Below, piece after piece: positions 42,833-53,219 of a DNA stretch of 64,000 nucleotides (position 1 is its first letter; every line of letters starts with the position of its first letter). The translations under genes and the position numbers were made by a program. The DNA comes from Termitomyces sp. T153 (lineage: Eukaryota > Basidiomycota > Agaricomycetes > Agaricales > Lyophyllaceae), in assembly GCA_018296165.2 (NCBI GenBank), contig JACKQL020000007.1, positions 1,240,001 through 1,304,000 on the forward strand, written 5' to 3'. The notes under the pieces are model-generated. The model ran no database searches. It was given only the letters and a program-made list of their open reading frames with translations, and had not been told where the DNA came from.

Positions 42833-43682
42833 TGTCACAACCCACTTCCAGAACCCCCTGACCTCTTTCTCAAGCCACCTTGCTTCTCCAGAGCTCCCCT
42901 CAACTCCCCCTTGACTCCCCTGACCTTTGTTAACCCATGGCACCTACCCCAGCTAACTCCAATGCTTCTCCAGCAAACCCTGACAATCCTCTGGCTAACT
43001 CTGACACATTCTCTGCAGGCCCCAGTGCTTCTCCTTCTCCTTCCTGAGCTCCTGGAACCCTCCTTCACTGTTCCTGATGCTGACATATGTCACTGATGTG
43101 TCACCCTAACCTACCCCACCAGCTCTGGAACATCACAACAACTCTGGGATGGCCCACATTTCCACCTGATCCCAGTACATCACCACAGCCTGCTCACTGA
43201 TTATAACCAACACCCATCAGCTCTGTGCAGCCCTGACAAGCCCCACCATCAGACCTGCTATTCCTGGAAGCATTCCAGTAGTTGGTATATAAGTCATAGA
43301 GTAGCATACCATACTCTAGTCTTGATATTAACACTGCTTTACTTGGCTACCTGTATCTCATGTTCCTTTTCTGTCATGTTTTTTGATCCTCTCTCTGTTT
43401 CTATTTTTAGTCTTGAATCTATCTCTTCTCAGTTCCATCTCATCTTTACTTTGGCTTGCCTCATCCACCTCTGTTTCCTTTATCTTTCTTAAGTTCCTTT
43501 CAACTCTGATGTCATTACAAACTCTGTGCATATGCTACAACCCTTCAGACATTCATACATTAATTTCAGACCTCACCCTATGCTTGGCCCCAGAACCCAT
43601 CACTCTTGATTGATCCCCCATCAAAACTCCAGCTCTGCTCTGCCCAGTTAAGCTGAGCCCCTATGGTCAACAGAACCTGACA
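42833..43682 (+). repeat. Solo LTR A-6 nested in LTR A-5
   Basis: 850 bp, TGTCACAACC..GAACCTGACA, flanked by ATTAC (42,828-42,832) and ATTAT (43,683-43,687), a 5-bp duplication with one change. Shorter than other A LTRs because of internal deletions. Confidence 0.85.
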
Positions 43683-44280
43683 ATTATGCTAGTCTTGATA
43701 TTGCTGTTATTCTCTTGTTATATTTGTGCTCTGTTATGTTTTCCAGTCTTGTTTCTATTTTCTATCTCTAGTCTCATATTTCAATCTATCATTCTTGTCT
43801 CTGTCTTGTCTCAACTCCATCTTGCCTCATTTGCCTCAGTTTCCTTTATTGTTGCCTAAGTTTCTTTCAACTCTAATTCTGTTACAAACTCTATGCATAT
43901 ATTACAACCCTCAAACATTCATAACTAACTCCAGACCTTGCCCTACAACTTGGCCCTAGAATCCATCAATATTAATTGATCCCCCATGAATCTCTGGCCC
44001 TGCTCACATCACTTGTGTGGCCTCTGCTTGCCCCACACCCTCTGTATTTGCCTCTGGACCTGTACCTGAGTCCTCCCCATACCCAACCCTTCTTTGTACC
44101 TTGTCTTAGACCCCTATGGACCACCCCAGACTTGCTCAGACTGCTCCCCTTGGCTTACCCTCACAATTACCTGAAGTCTGGACCTCCCTGGAGTGCTAGG
44201 TTATAAGTGCAGGACATTGTGTCTACCTAATAAGGACTTGCCCAGTTAATCTGAACCCCTATAGTCAGCAGAACCTAACA

Positions 44281-47200
44281 CAGTGCAGAAGCATCACACC
44301 TGACCATCTGGATCCTCCAGCTCCAATTTGTGAGCTGGGATTGCTACTCTGTCAATGACTACCTGGTCATTCTGGAAGTCTAAAAGGACATTGTGTGCCC
44401 TCATAAATGGCATTCCTACAATCATGTCATAGCAATCAAAGTTTGCAATGTCTACATAGACATTACAGAACTTGCCAGAGACATTCATGGTTACCCTGGC
44501 CCCATAGTTTACTATGGAACAACTTCCAATTGTTTCAAGCTGCAGGGTGATTGGTGTGGCTAATGGTGCCACACATATCCTGGCCACATGAGCAAACAAT
44601 GGTGTAATTTCAGAGGTTGTACTTCTGGAATCCATGCTTGTTGGCCATTCACCTCCACCCAAGTGACAAGACATTCTTTGTCTCATGCTGGCAACACATG
44701 TTAGTCCATGGTGTCTTTAGCCACCATGATCTGCACCTTGCACATACAAACCTCATTGCTAGGTTTGTGCACCTTATGCTTGGCAGTAGTGACTTCAGTG
44801 AGAGCAAATAGTCCTTCACTATCACTACTCTGGGTATAGTAGTCATTCTTGTACATTTCCAATTCAACATACTCCTCATCATTCTCCTGAGTCCCTTTGG
44901 ACTCAGCCACCTGGTCATTTTTGACTTCAGCAGGATCTTCATCCTGCTCATTGTCAGCATCTCCCTGTCAGGTTCTGCTGACCACAGGGGCTCAGCTACA
45001 CTGGACGAGTCCTTACTAGGCAGACGTGATTCCCTGCACTGACAACTGGGCACTCGGAGGTGTTCCAAACACTGGGGGCCTGTGAGGATAGCCAGAGGAA
45101 ATTGATCCGGGCAAGTCCGGGAAGGTCCAGAGGAGTAGAGGATGAGTTGCAGGGAAGGGGGACGGGCTTGGCAGGGTTCAGGCATAAGTCCATGTGTGAG
45201 TATTGCAGGTGCGGAGGAGGCGGAGGCTATGCAGATAACAGGAGCAGAGCCAGAGTTTTGATGGGGGATCAACAGGGATTGATGGGGTCCGGAGCCAAGC
45301 ATATAGCAGGGTCCGGGGTTGGTAAAGAGTGTCAGAGGTTCGTAATTGTAACTGTGGAGTTTGTGAGGACATTATAGTCAAGAGAACTTGAACACGATAG
45401 ACAGAATCAAATAAGACAAGATGGAGTCAAACAAAATGAGACAAAGACGAGATGAGAATGAGAATAGATTCAGGTGGAGACACAGAATGATAACGACATG
45501 ATAACGGAATAGAGATGGGATAAGACCAGGAGACTGAAAATAAGGAAAATGAGACACAGAACACAAAACACGAGAAGAAACAATCAGAAACACATCAGGT
45601 AAGGCAGGTAAGTAGGTAATCTCCAGACTAGAGTATGAGAAGCTACTCTATGTCTTATATACTGACTACTGAAGAGCTCCAGAGATGTTGGCTGTGGTGG
45701 CGGGGCTTGGTGGAGCTTGATGGAGTCAATGGGTGTCAGTTACAACCAGAGGGCGGGCTGCATTGATATGTTGATGGGATCAATTGTGACACAGTCCATT
45801 CCAAGGTTGTCATGATACCCCAGGGTAAGTCGGGGGAGCCAGGGTGTTGAGTTGATGACATGTAATGGGGTCAGGCATGGCAGGGGAGTGGTCCCAGGGG
45901 CTCAGGAAGTCCAGGGGAAGCGCTGGTGGCTGCGGGGAAGATGTTGGAGTTGGCCAGGGGGCTGTCGGAGTTAGCCAAGAATGTGTCAGAGTTAGCCAGA
46001 GTAGGCACAGAGTGCTGGGGAAGTTTGACAAAATGTCAGGGGAGGTTCCAGGGGGATGGGGGTTTGTTGGCAATGTATGGGGTCCAGGGAACGGGTCATG
46101 ACACTCCCATATTTGAAGGAGCAGCAGTGTGTGCCACTCATATGAACACTCAAGAGGCTGGCTTAAACAAGCATGTCAGAGGGTATCTCTCTAAAAACTG
46201 CTCACAAATTGAGAATTTGTTGGAGAACACAGCCATGTTTTGAGCATGTTCAAGCAAGGCATCATAGAAGCCTTGCACTCCCTCCTTGACCACATACACT
46301 GTGTCATGGGCATTCTGCATTGTTGAGGATTGTACAAATTGGTCATACAATCTAAAGATCAAATCCTCAAACCTCCAGTAGGACTGGGCCCTATTGATAT
46401 GAATTACATGTCATAGATACCATTTCAGAGCACCCACAGCTAGAAAGTCCATAAAGATTAGGACTTTCTTGCATTCATGACCCTCCCCACTATACTGTGC
46501 TATTGCATAGAATATGCAGATGCTCATGAGCCAGTCCTCAAGTTCACTGAACTTGGCCAAACCAGTATAAGGGGTGATTGTCTTAGACAGATCACTCCTT
46601 TTATTAGGCTTGAGTCCTTCTGGGATTGCCAGGCAGACCACAATCAGTTATTCCATCACTGCCCTTAGACAATTGTGCATCATCTGGCAGTGATATTCAT
46701 GGGCTTCTTCTACTCCTGGAGTAGCAAATTGTCCACAATGTTGCAGCAGCATTGAAAACTGCCATGGCTGTCTTTTGGGGAGGACTGTAGCCCTCCTGTT
46801 ACCAGCTCTGTGACTAGCATTAAGCATCACCCACTGGACCATTATCTGGTCCATCTGGGTCTGGAGGGTCTCCTCCTGTGGGCAGTGATGACCCTCAACC
46901 AGGAAAAGGTGGTCTTCTCTCTGGTCCTCCACCACCTCCTTCTGGACCATATGGTCTATAATGTGACATTGAGGGTGGAGTAGACATAGTATCACTACCA
47001 GGTGATCTCCATCTTGGATCTTCTCAATCCTGTGCCTAGTTGCCAGGCCAACTCAGAGGGTCATTCCCTCCTTGTTCAGCCTGTTGTTGACACACCATGG
47101 GGCTATTCCTAGTTCCAGCATGCTTGTCTACCAGAGCAGAGCAAGAGTCTCACTCTTTCCTCATAATTAGCCAAGTCCATTCTGGTGGAACATACCCCTC

Positions 47201-47457
47201 AGGCCAAGTATCATAGGCAGTGTTCCTCTGGAACACCACCCCTTGATCATCCACATAGGACTGTCCAAAGTCCTCCATGTCACTCACTGCAATGCAATTT
47301 TGTCTTTCTAAGTCAGTGCCCTACAGGTAGACCCAGTAAGTCTACATCACACCATAGGTTGCTTGACCATGATGATGGATCCAGCCTCTGTAGAGGCTAA
47401 ATCAGGTGCTACAATTGTGCCTAATGTAGCCCATCTTTGATAGTCTACTGCAGCCTG
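44281..47457 (-). pseudogene. Gag-protease relic D-2, split by solo LTR A-7
   Basis: Leftward from 47,457: gag core pieces (46,411-46,641 KTITPYTGLAKFSELEDWLMS; 46,150-46,362 FVQSSTMQNAHD, EGVQGFYDALLEHAQNMAVF). LTR A-7 follows, then the linker 44,701-44,910 (ENDEEYVELEMYKNDYY) and a protease-like segment 44,294-44,686 (MDSRSTTSEITPLFAHV, CYDMIVGMPFM). Compared with D-1 the gag C-terminus and zinc knuckle are deleted. Both ends are cut by A LTRs. Confidence 0.7.
44966..46103 (-). repeat. Solo LTR A-7 with perfect TSD CTCCC
   Basis: 1,138 bp, inverted (TGTCAGGTTC..GGGTCATGACA on the + strand), flanked by CTCCC at 44,961-44,965 and 46,104-46,108. Closest to LTR A-2. Confidence 0.93.
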
Positions 47458-47563
47458 TGTCAGGTTCCACTGTCCATGGGGGCTCAGCTTAACTGGGTAA
47501 GTCCTTACTAGGTGGATGCAACATCCTGCACTTATAACCTAGCACTCTGGAGAGGTCTGGATG
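47458..47563 (-). repeat. LTR A-8, terminal fragment
   Basis: About 105 bp of the LTR 3' end (TGTCAGGTTCC.., CACTTATAACCTAGCAC), inverted. The rest is missing. It is the last recognisable transposon sequence and marks the edge of the repeat block. Confidence 0.7.
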
Positions 47564-48188
47564 TCAAATACTTGGAACAAAGAACACTTGCAAAGTGTGT
47601 GCAAAAATGATCAGCTCCCACAACTTCTCAACAAGAGGGCCGAGTGGTTCAAAATACTCATGGAATTGTTTGGTTATCTGTCATATGCTGCAACCATTGT
47701 ACTCCAAGTGGAGATCCTGTTTTACCACAACTATGGCATTTGCAGTAAGCATGGACTATCTGGCACCAGGGAGCATCTTCGTTACCACCTATGGGGATGG
47801 GACACCAGAAGCCTGTGTTTCCGCAAGGTGTTCATCTTGATATGCATTCATGCCGGGACCATCACGAGTCAGGCAGATATGGATCAGCACCCAAAGGCAA
47901 GATTCGACGGTCATGAGCCGGATTGTGGAAGAGAAGAATTTACTGCCTGTTCCACGTTGTTTTTGTTTCCTGTAGCCGGGGTGAAGTATATTGACTTCGC
48001 CGGCCATGAATGGTACCGTTCCCTGACGTAACGTGAGTCAGTCATTCGCCCCCTGAAAAAAAAAAGAGAGAGGGAAAAGACTGACAGTTCGCCTGTCGGG
48101 TTTGTTATGGAAGTCTGGTCACTTATTCATTAACATGTCCTATGAGATACTAATAGAAATTCTGAGTTGGATGAAAAGAATTTCGAAC
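47564..48188. other. Border region, unrecognised coding-like sequence
   Basis: The composition changes here and CpG becomes common. A + strand frame (47,561-48,031) has a hydrophobic stretch (LFGYLSYAATIVLQVEILF) but no recognised family, and overlapping minus frames are equally unconvincing. Possibly the 3' remains of a host gene cut by LTR A-8. Confidence 0.25.
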
Positions 48189-48836
48189 TCACATCGGACA
48201 AGAGGCGAAAGGCCAGCTGATGCTTCGGTGCTTTGAAGTTGCTCGATATAGCTTAGAACGAGGGTATCCGTCATTGCTTGAACTATATCCTCTATGTACC
48301 AGACGATCTACATCTGCAGAAGGATCTTTCTGTGATAAGAAAGCCTTCATCCTATCCTTGACAAAATCGTTTCGGATCGGCGGAGAAGGAGGATAGAAAA
48401 TGCCGAATACATAAGTCTTCTTTGCATGGTCGAAATCACTCATACGTCCAATTGTGTTGTCTTCCGGCATGATAAGAAGATTACCAGAACTGACATCTCG
48501 GTGAACAGTACCCTCTTCAGTGCATATTTTGAGGTCTAGTCGGCAGCCGGAAATCATTCAAATATCAAAATGTACTAACCCTCCTAAACAAGCACTTAAA
48601 ACACTGAATCAATTCAATAAGCTCTGAAAAGAATCGGATCCCGATTCCACGGGGTACGAGAATGTCAGTGTGGATGCGATCGATTGGCATCTGTGCAGCA
48701 AGGGTGTCTTTTGCAAGACCCATACCAAGAACACAACCCATTTGATTTTGTCAACATACTTCTCAACCTTCCGCCTTCTGAGCGACTTTGATAGTCCAGT
48801 GAATGTGACAACGGTCGTTTTCAACTGCCACAACAT
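48189..48836 (-). pseudogene. FunK1-like fungal protein kinase fragment
   Basis: Minus strand. Upstream piece (to about 48,580) reads IHTDILVPRGIGIRFFSELIE, the pattern before the catalytic loop in FunK1 kinases. Downstream, 48,189-48,557 has EEGTVHRDVSSGNLLI (HRD..N loop) and GRMSDFDHAK (metal-binding DFD in place of DFG). The helical C-lobe that should follow (activation loop, GTWPF-like motif) is missing and replaced by an unrelated tail. No splice pair joins the two pieces in frame. A short piece at 49,033-49,233 (SADWMHVRSIIEVE) might be an earlier exon. I infer a decayed gene; FunK1 families are large and often pseudogenised in mushrooms. Confidence 0.6.
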
Positions 48837-49807
48837 TGTATGAGGGTATTTCCTGAAGTGTTCTCAAAGAGTATATTATATGGAGGTGTCTCAACCCAGC
48901 TGTTCGGATGTCATTCGTGAGAGGGCGCCAATAACAATAATTTCAATAAAGACGAGGTGGTTGCTAGAAGCTGATTATGATATGGTTCGTTTTGGAAACA
49001 GGGGCGAATAACGCACTTGATGGATGTTGATGCTAGCCTGTGTGACCTATCGCATAAGACTGCCTGGAACCACTCACCGCAAAGAACAAAGCCAAGTATG
49101 AACCGTCGATCGAGGCGGGTGGTAAATAGCTGCTAGAGAAAGTATCATTAACAATAATGTTCCGCAGTTCAACTTCAATGATGCTGCGGACGTGCATCCA
49201 GTCGGCTGAAAAATAGGGAAGCGCGGAACCCATACCAATTTCTTTTCGGCGTTTGATTTGTCTTTTTTTTTTTTTAGAACGCGTGTCCTAGTCGAAATTC
49301 AAAATTCTCCATCGTCTGGGGACGTGATCGCGCCCGAGTTTGCTTTGGAATGACGGGTGCGGAGACTCCACCATTGATATTGTGATTGTCATCGCCGCGA
49401 GCGATCGCATTAGTGTTCATAAACCCGTGTCCTCCAGATGATCACCCGCGGGCAACGGGAACTTGGTTGTGCGTCTCCACGAAAAACGGTTTCGAAAATG
49501 TTTTTGGATATGAACTGTTCGGTGAATGAGGTCGTGGAGATCACGTCGAACTGATGCGTGTCTACGACGGAGAGCCTGACTAGTCGACGAGACATTTTGT
49601 GACCAAGTTCGGGATCAAACTTGCAATGATCGAGGAGCTGAGCGCTTAGCGCTCAAGTTTTGCCATGGGGATATTGTGGAATTCCGTGCATACCCCCATA
49701 TGATGCCGATGTCGTCATCACTGAAGACATATCGTTACCAATCTTCGTTCGCCAAGATTCAGTCAATATGCGAGTATCAGTATATACACAATATGTCCAT
49801 ACACCCC
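48837..49807. other. About 970 bp with no supported gene
   Basis: Only small minus-strand frames (49,033-49,233 and 49,410-49,595) occur; the first may belong to the FunK1 relic. A T12 run lies near 49,263. The right part holds the 3' flank of the GT69 gene. Confidence 0.35.
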
Positions 49808-51363
49808 TCATCTCCGCATCTCACTCGCAAACCCTCTGTCATGCTTCACCTTGACGGCGTCTGCGCTCCTGGAGTTGTTAGGCATGACCTCCCATATCGG
49901 ATCGACGTCTGGGCCGTCGAGATCGCCTGCGCCGTCCCAGCCCCAGCACCATACTGTGTGTGGGGGTTGTGAGGAGTACGAAGAGGGGCAGAAGACGCAT
50001 GTATACGCACCGTGCTCGGGCCCTGGAACAAAGACGAGGGGCTCGCTCTCCTCTGGAGTGAACAAGCGATCGTGGGGGCCGAACCAGGCGCGGTCCTGGG
50101 GGTCGGTGCGGGGGTCGTCGGGGAGCCCGCCGAGACGCGTGTAGCCGCGGATGAGGGTGAGGTTGCGGCGCGGGGGGTGGATTATGTCGAATACTTTCTG
50201 TGGGGGCGGTGGGTCAGTAGACGGAGGCGTAGGGATAAGCAGGCGGTTACTCGGTCATAGGCGAGCTTGACGCGGGGGACCATCATGATGCGGCCGTAGC
50301 CTGCTTGCCAGTAGTCGTTGCAGATGAGACTGCACTCGCTGGCGCTGCACTCGCCCTCCATGATGTTTGCCATGCGGAAGCGGACATGGGGGGGCGTGTA
50401 AAAGGGCGCTGGATCGAGGATTGCGATGCCGTTCCAGCAGGACTGGACTTGGACGGGGAGGTGGCGCTGGAAGCGCTGGGAGGCTTCGTCGTGGTGGAAT
50501 ATGCGCTCAAAGGGGGCGTTCTCGAGGGCGGTGCCGTTGATGTCGCGTGCGACCCAGTTGTCGTAAAAGACGGGGGCGCCGATCTCGTCGTGGTACATGT
50601 AGTCTGCGGCGCAGGTGATGCCGGCGTTGTTTGTGCGGGACTGGTAGATGAGCTCGAGGAGATCGTCGACGCAGGGGAGGATGTCGTTCATGAAGACAAT
50701 GGTGTCAAAGTACTCGTTCTGGGCGTCGCGGAGCTCCTGGAGGGGGACAAAGGCGGCGTTGCGGACCTCTGCGAGGTACTCGATGCGGTGGTTGAAGGCG
50801 CCGCGGGTGCGCATGCTTGTGCGGATGGTGATGCGCATGCCGACGCTGCGGGTGAGGGCGTCGAAGATGCGGAGGAGGGCCTTTGTCTGGTCGGAGGAGC
50901 CGTTCTCGTAGATGGAGATGTAGACGTTGTGGTAGCCGAGGATGGCGGCGACGCGGAAGAGGGCGGCGAAGAGGTCGGGGATGACGTCGAAGGAGTTGTA
51001 GAGGTTGATGGCGAAGAAGTACTTGTGGTCGCTGGGGGCGGTGCGGTCGTCGTCGGCGGCGAACCAGGCGGGGCGGCGGGGCGGTGCGTGGCCGACGAGG
51101 GGGGCGTAGCGGTCGGCGACCTGGCGGGCGTAGAGGGGCTGTGCGTTGCGGGTGCACTCGCGGGTGTGGTGCGGGGCGAGCGACGTGAGCAGGGCGAGGA
51201 CGCGCGCGCGCTGCTCGGGCGTCGGCAGCTGGACGGGCTGGCGGCTCTGCTGGTGGAACTGCGGGCGCAGGTCGGGGCGCGGCGACAGCGTCCACGGGAA
51301 CAGCGCAGACACGAGCATCCCGACGAGCACGCCGAGCGCGATGGCGGCCGACGTGGGCAGCAT
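49808..51363 (-). CDS. GT69 alpha-mannosyltransferase, CAP59/CMT1-like (481 aa)
   Basis: Model: exons 50,251-51,363, 50,011-50,197 and 49,808-49,953; introns of 53 and 57 bp with GT-AG ends. A type II membrane protein: signal anchor at residues 6-24, Pro-rich stem to ~100, then the GT69 domain (KYFFAINLYNS 114-124, FMNDILPC 224-231, SCWNGIAILD 308-317, ECSLICNDYW 343-352) and a C-terminal part with PGPEHVWCWGWDGAGD formed across intron 2. The family transfers mannose in Golgi glycans; in Cryptococcus CAP59 and CMT1 serve capsule and related polysaccharides. The start at 51,363 gives the anchor directly. Head-to-head with the SGNH gene. Very GC-rich, C/G-ending codons. Exact donor/acceptor specificity cannot be predicted. 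Confidence 0.9.
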
Positions 51364-51489
51364 GGAGGTGGATATTATGTAATACGATGCGCCAGTGAAT
51401 GTTACATAATGCACGCGCGACGTCCAGAATATTACATAATACGATGCGCGAGTGAATATTACATAATACGGCGCGCATATACCACAACC
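51364..51489. promoter_or_regulatory. 126-bp bidirectional promoter with four TTACATAA palindromes
   Basis: Between two start codons. TTATGTAA/TTACATAA octamers at 51,375-51,382, 51,402-51,409, 51,432-51,439 and 51,459-51,466 (the first is the reverse complement of the others) match the TTAC(A/G)TAA half-site pair recognised by bZIP factors of the PAR/CREB-like type. They sit in two ~40-bp imperfect direct repeats (about 51,373-51,411 and 51,430-51,468) sharing AATACGATGCGC and AGTGAAT. A TATA-like GCATATA lies near 51,476. With so little room, both genes must share these sites. Confidence 0.7.
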
Positions 51490-53195
51490 ATGCGACGTCC
51501 TCCTCCTCCTCCTCCGCCCATGCACCGCCTCTGGCTCGTCCTCGTCGCCCTGCTCGGCGTCCTCGGCCTCGCCCACTACGCCCTGCCGTCCTCGCCGCCC
51601 CCCGCCACGCCCCGCTTCTCCTCTGCACACCTCAGGCCCAAAAACTACTTCAACGCGTCCGACGCCAGCCCCTTTTCCTTCTGCCCCGTCTACGGCCCCG
51701 GCGACCCTCTTGTTCCCACGTACGGCGCACAGGCCCTCTCCAAGATCCTCATGCACCCGGGCAGCGGCGAGCGCATCCAGCGCGTCGTCAACAGCGCCCT
51801 CGCCGCCCACCCAGTCACCATCAGCATCATCGGCGGCTCAGGCAAGCACCGCGTTCTGTGTCCTTTCCCCGCGCTCACCCTCCCACAGTGTCCGCCTGCC
51901 ACGGCGCAGGCGACGACCCCGTCGCCCCAGCCTGCTACCCCGCCCGCTTCTTCGAGTGGTGGAACTCCGTCTTCCCCCACCCCGCCACAGAACTCACCAA
52001 CGGCGCCATGCGCCGCACAAACTCGGGCTACTTTGGCTACTGCAGCGCCCACCACATCCCCGACCTCACCGACCTCGTCATCATCGAGCTCGACGGCGAC
52101 GACACCACCGACCCCGACATGCTCGACAACTTCGAGACCCTCGTCCGCTCCATCCTCATCCGCCCCGACCACCCTGCCGTCCTCCTCCTCGGCCACTTCA
52201 ACCCCCAGACCCACCAGATCTACGGCTTTGCAGGCCCAGACCACACACACGACATCGTCGCCCAGTTCTACGACGTCCCCCACATCACCTCCAAGCCCCT
52301 CCTCTACCCGTCCTACATCCGCGACTCGTCCTCCATATCCAAATACTTTGTCGACCCCGTCCTCGCCAGCCCAAAGGGCCACCAGGTCCTCGCCGACGTC
52401 CTCATCGAGTACTTCCAGGCCCAGATCTGCCAAGCCTGGGCCGTCACAACCGGCGCCTCCTACTCCCCCTCCTCGTCCTCCTCCCTCCTCACCTCCCCGT
52501 CCAGCCCCCACCTCGACGCCCACGCCCTCTTCGGCGGCGTCGGCCAGCGCAAAGGCGTCCCCGAGCCCGGTGCCAAAGACACCGAGCTCGACCTCGACGG
52601 CAACCGCAAGCCCCCCGGCGCCCTCGCCCTCGCCCTTGCACAAAACGACCGCGAGCACCAACGCCCGCCCCACGCCCCCGCCCCCGTCACCCCCGTCCCC
52701 CCAGGCCGCATCAACACCCGCCCCGGCGCCGGCCCCTTTGAAGAGATCGCGCCCTTTTGCGTCTCCGCCAACGACCTCATCAACCCCCTCCCCCCCTCCA
52801 TGTTCTACGGCTCTGGATGGAACGTCTTTCATTCTCCCCCGGTCGAGGAGGGCGGCGGCCCAGCCACAACGTCCCATTATTGGTACTCTACCCTCCCCGG
52901 CAGCAAACTGCGTGTCCCCATCCAGGTCGGCGCCGGGGACGTGGGTGTGTATTACGTCAGGGAGCCCGTGGCCAAGGTCGGCGCGGGGAGCAGGGCCAAG
53001 TGCTGGGTTGACGATAATGTTCCAGGCGCGAGGGTCATCGATAATGTCCTCCAGGAAGGCGAGGAGGAGACACCGACCCTTGTGGTCATTGATCATTTCG
53101 TGAGCAGGGGCTCGCATTTTGTAGAGTGTGTCTTGGAGGGGGAGGAGGGCGAGGGCGTGCCAATGTTTAGGATTGTCGGGATCTTTGCGACCTAA
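51490..53195 (+). CDS. SGNH/GDSL-like secretory-pathway protein, 'capsular associated' type (552 aa)
   Basis: Model: exons 51,490-51,841 and 51,889-53,195; the 47-bp intron has a GC donor (AG|GCAAGC) and AG acceptor. Splicing creates IIGGSVSACHG (113-122), the SGNH block I with its candidate nucleophile Ser. Signal anchor 14-30 (an ATG at residue 11 after a Pro run is an alternative start). Further family landmarks: FFEWWNSVFPHPATELTNGA, NSGYFGYCSAHHIPD, LVIIELDGDD, LLLGHFNPQ, and DPVLASPKGHQVLAD, which would carry the Asp-His pair. Agaricomycete relatives are usually annotated as capsular associated proteins; SGNH enzymes often acetylate or deacetylate glycans, so a role on the GT69 product is inference. 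Confidence 0.85.
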
Positions 53196-53219
53196 CTACA
53201 CAAAATGTAATATAGAATT

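Larger units (their letters stand above)
41260..44280 (+). repeat. LTR A-5 (3' LTR), split by one B LTR and one A LTR
   Basis: Starts TGTCACAACC after a polypurine tract and ends GAACCTAACA. Subtracting the nested LTRs (41,513-42,600 and 42,833-43,682) leaves about 1,083 bp, the normal A length. TATATAAG lies just after 42,800, just left of the nested A-6. Confidence 0.8.

Noticed and set aside
47561..48031. 156-codon + strand frame at the border
   Set aside because: Its first part lies at the edge of an LTR fragment, no family is recognised, and overlapping minus frames are equally long; kept only as an unresolved region.
50305..53103. 932-codon open frame on the + strand
   Set aside because: It runs antisense to the GT69 gene and out of frame through the SGNH gene; composition (long Ala/Val/Gly/Glu and Ser/Pro/Thr runs) is that of a shadow frame in GC-rich codons. 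Both true genes have family motifs and splice sites.
51690..53117. 475-codon open frame on the minus strand
   Set aside because: Shadow of the SGNH gene: Gly/Val/Asp-rich without motifs, caused by C-ending codons on the other strand.
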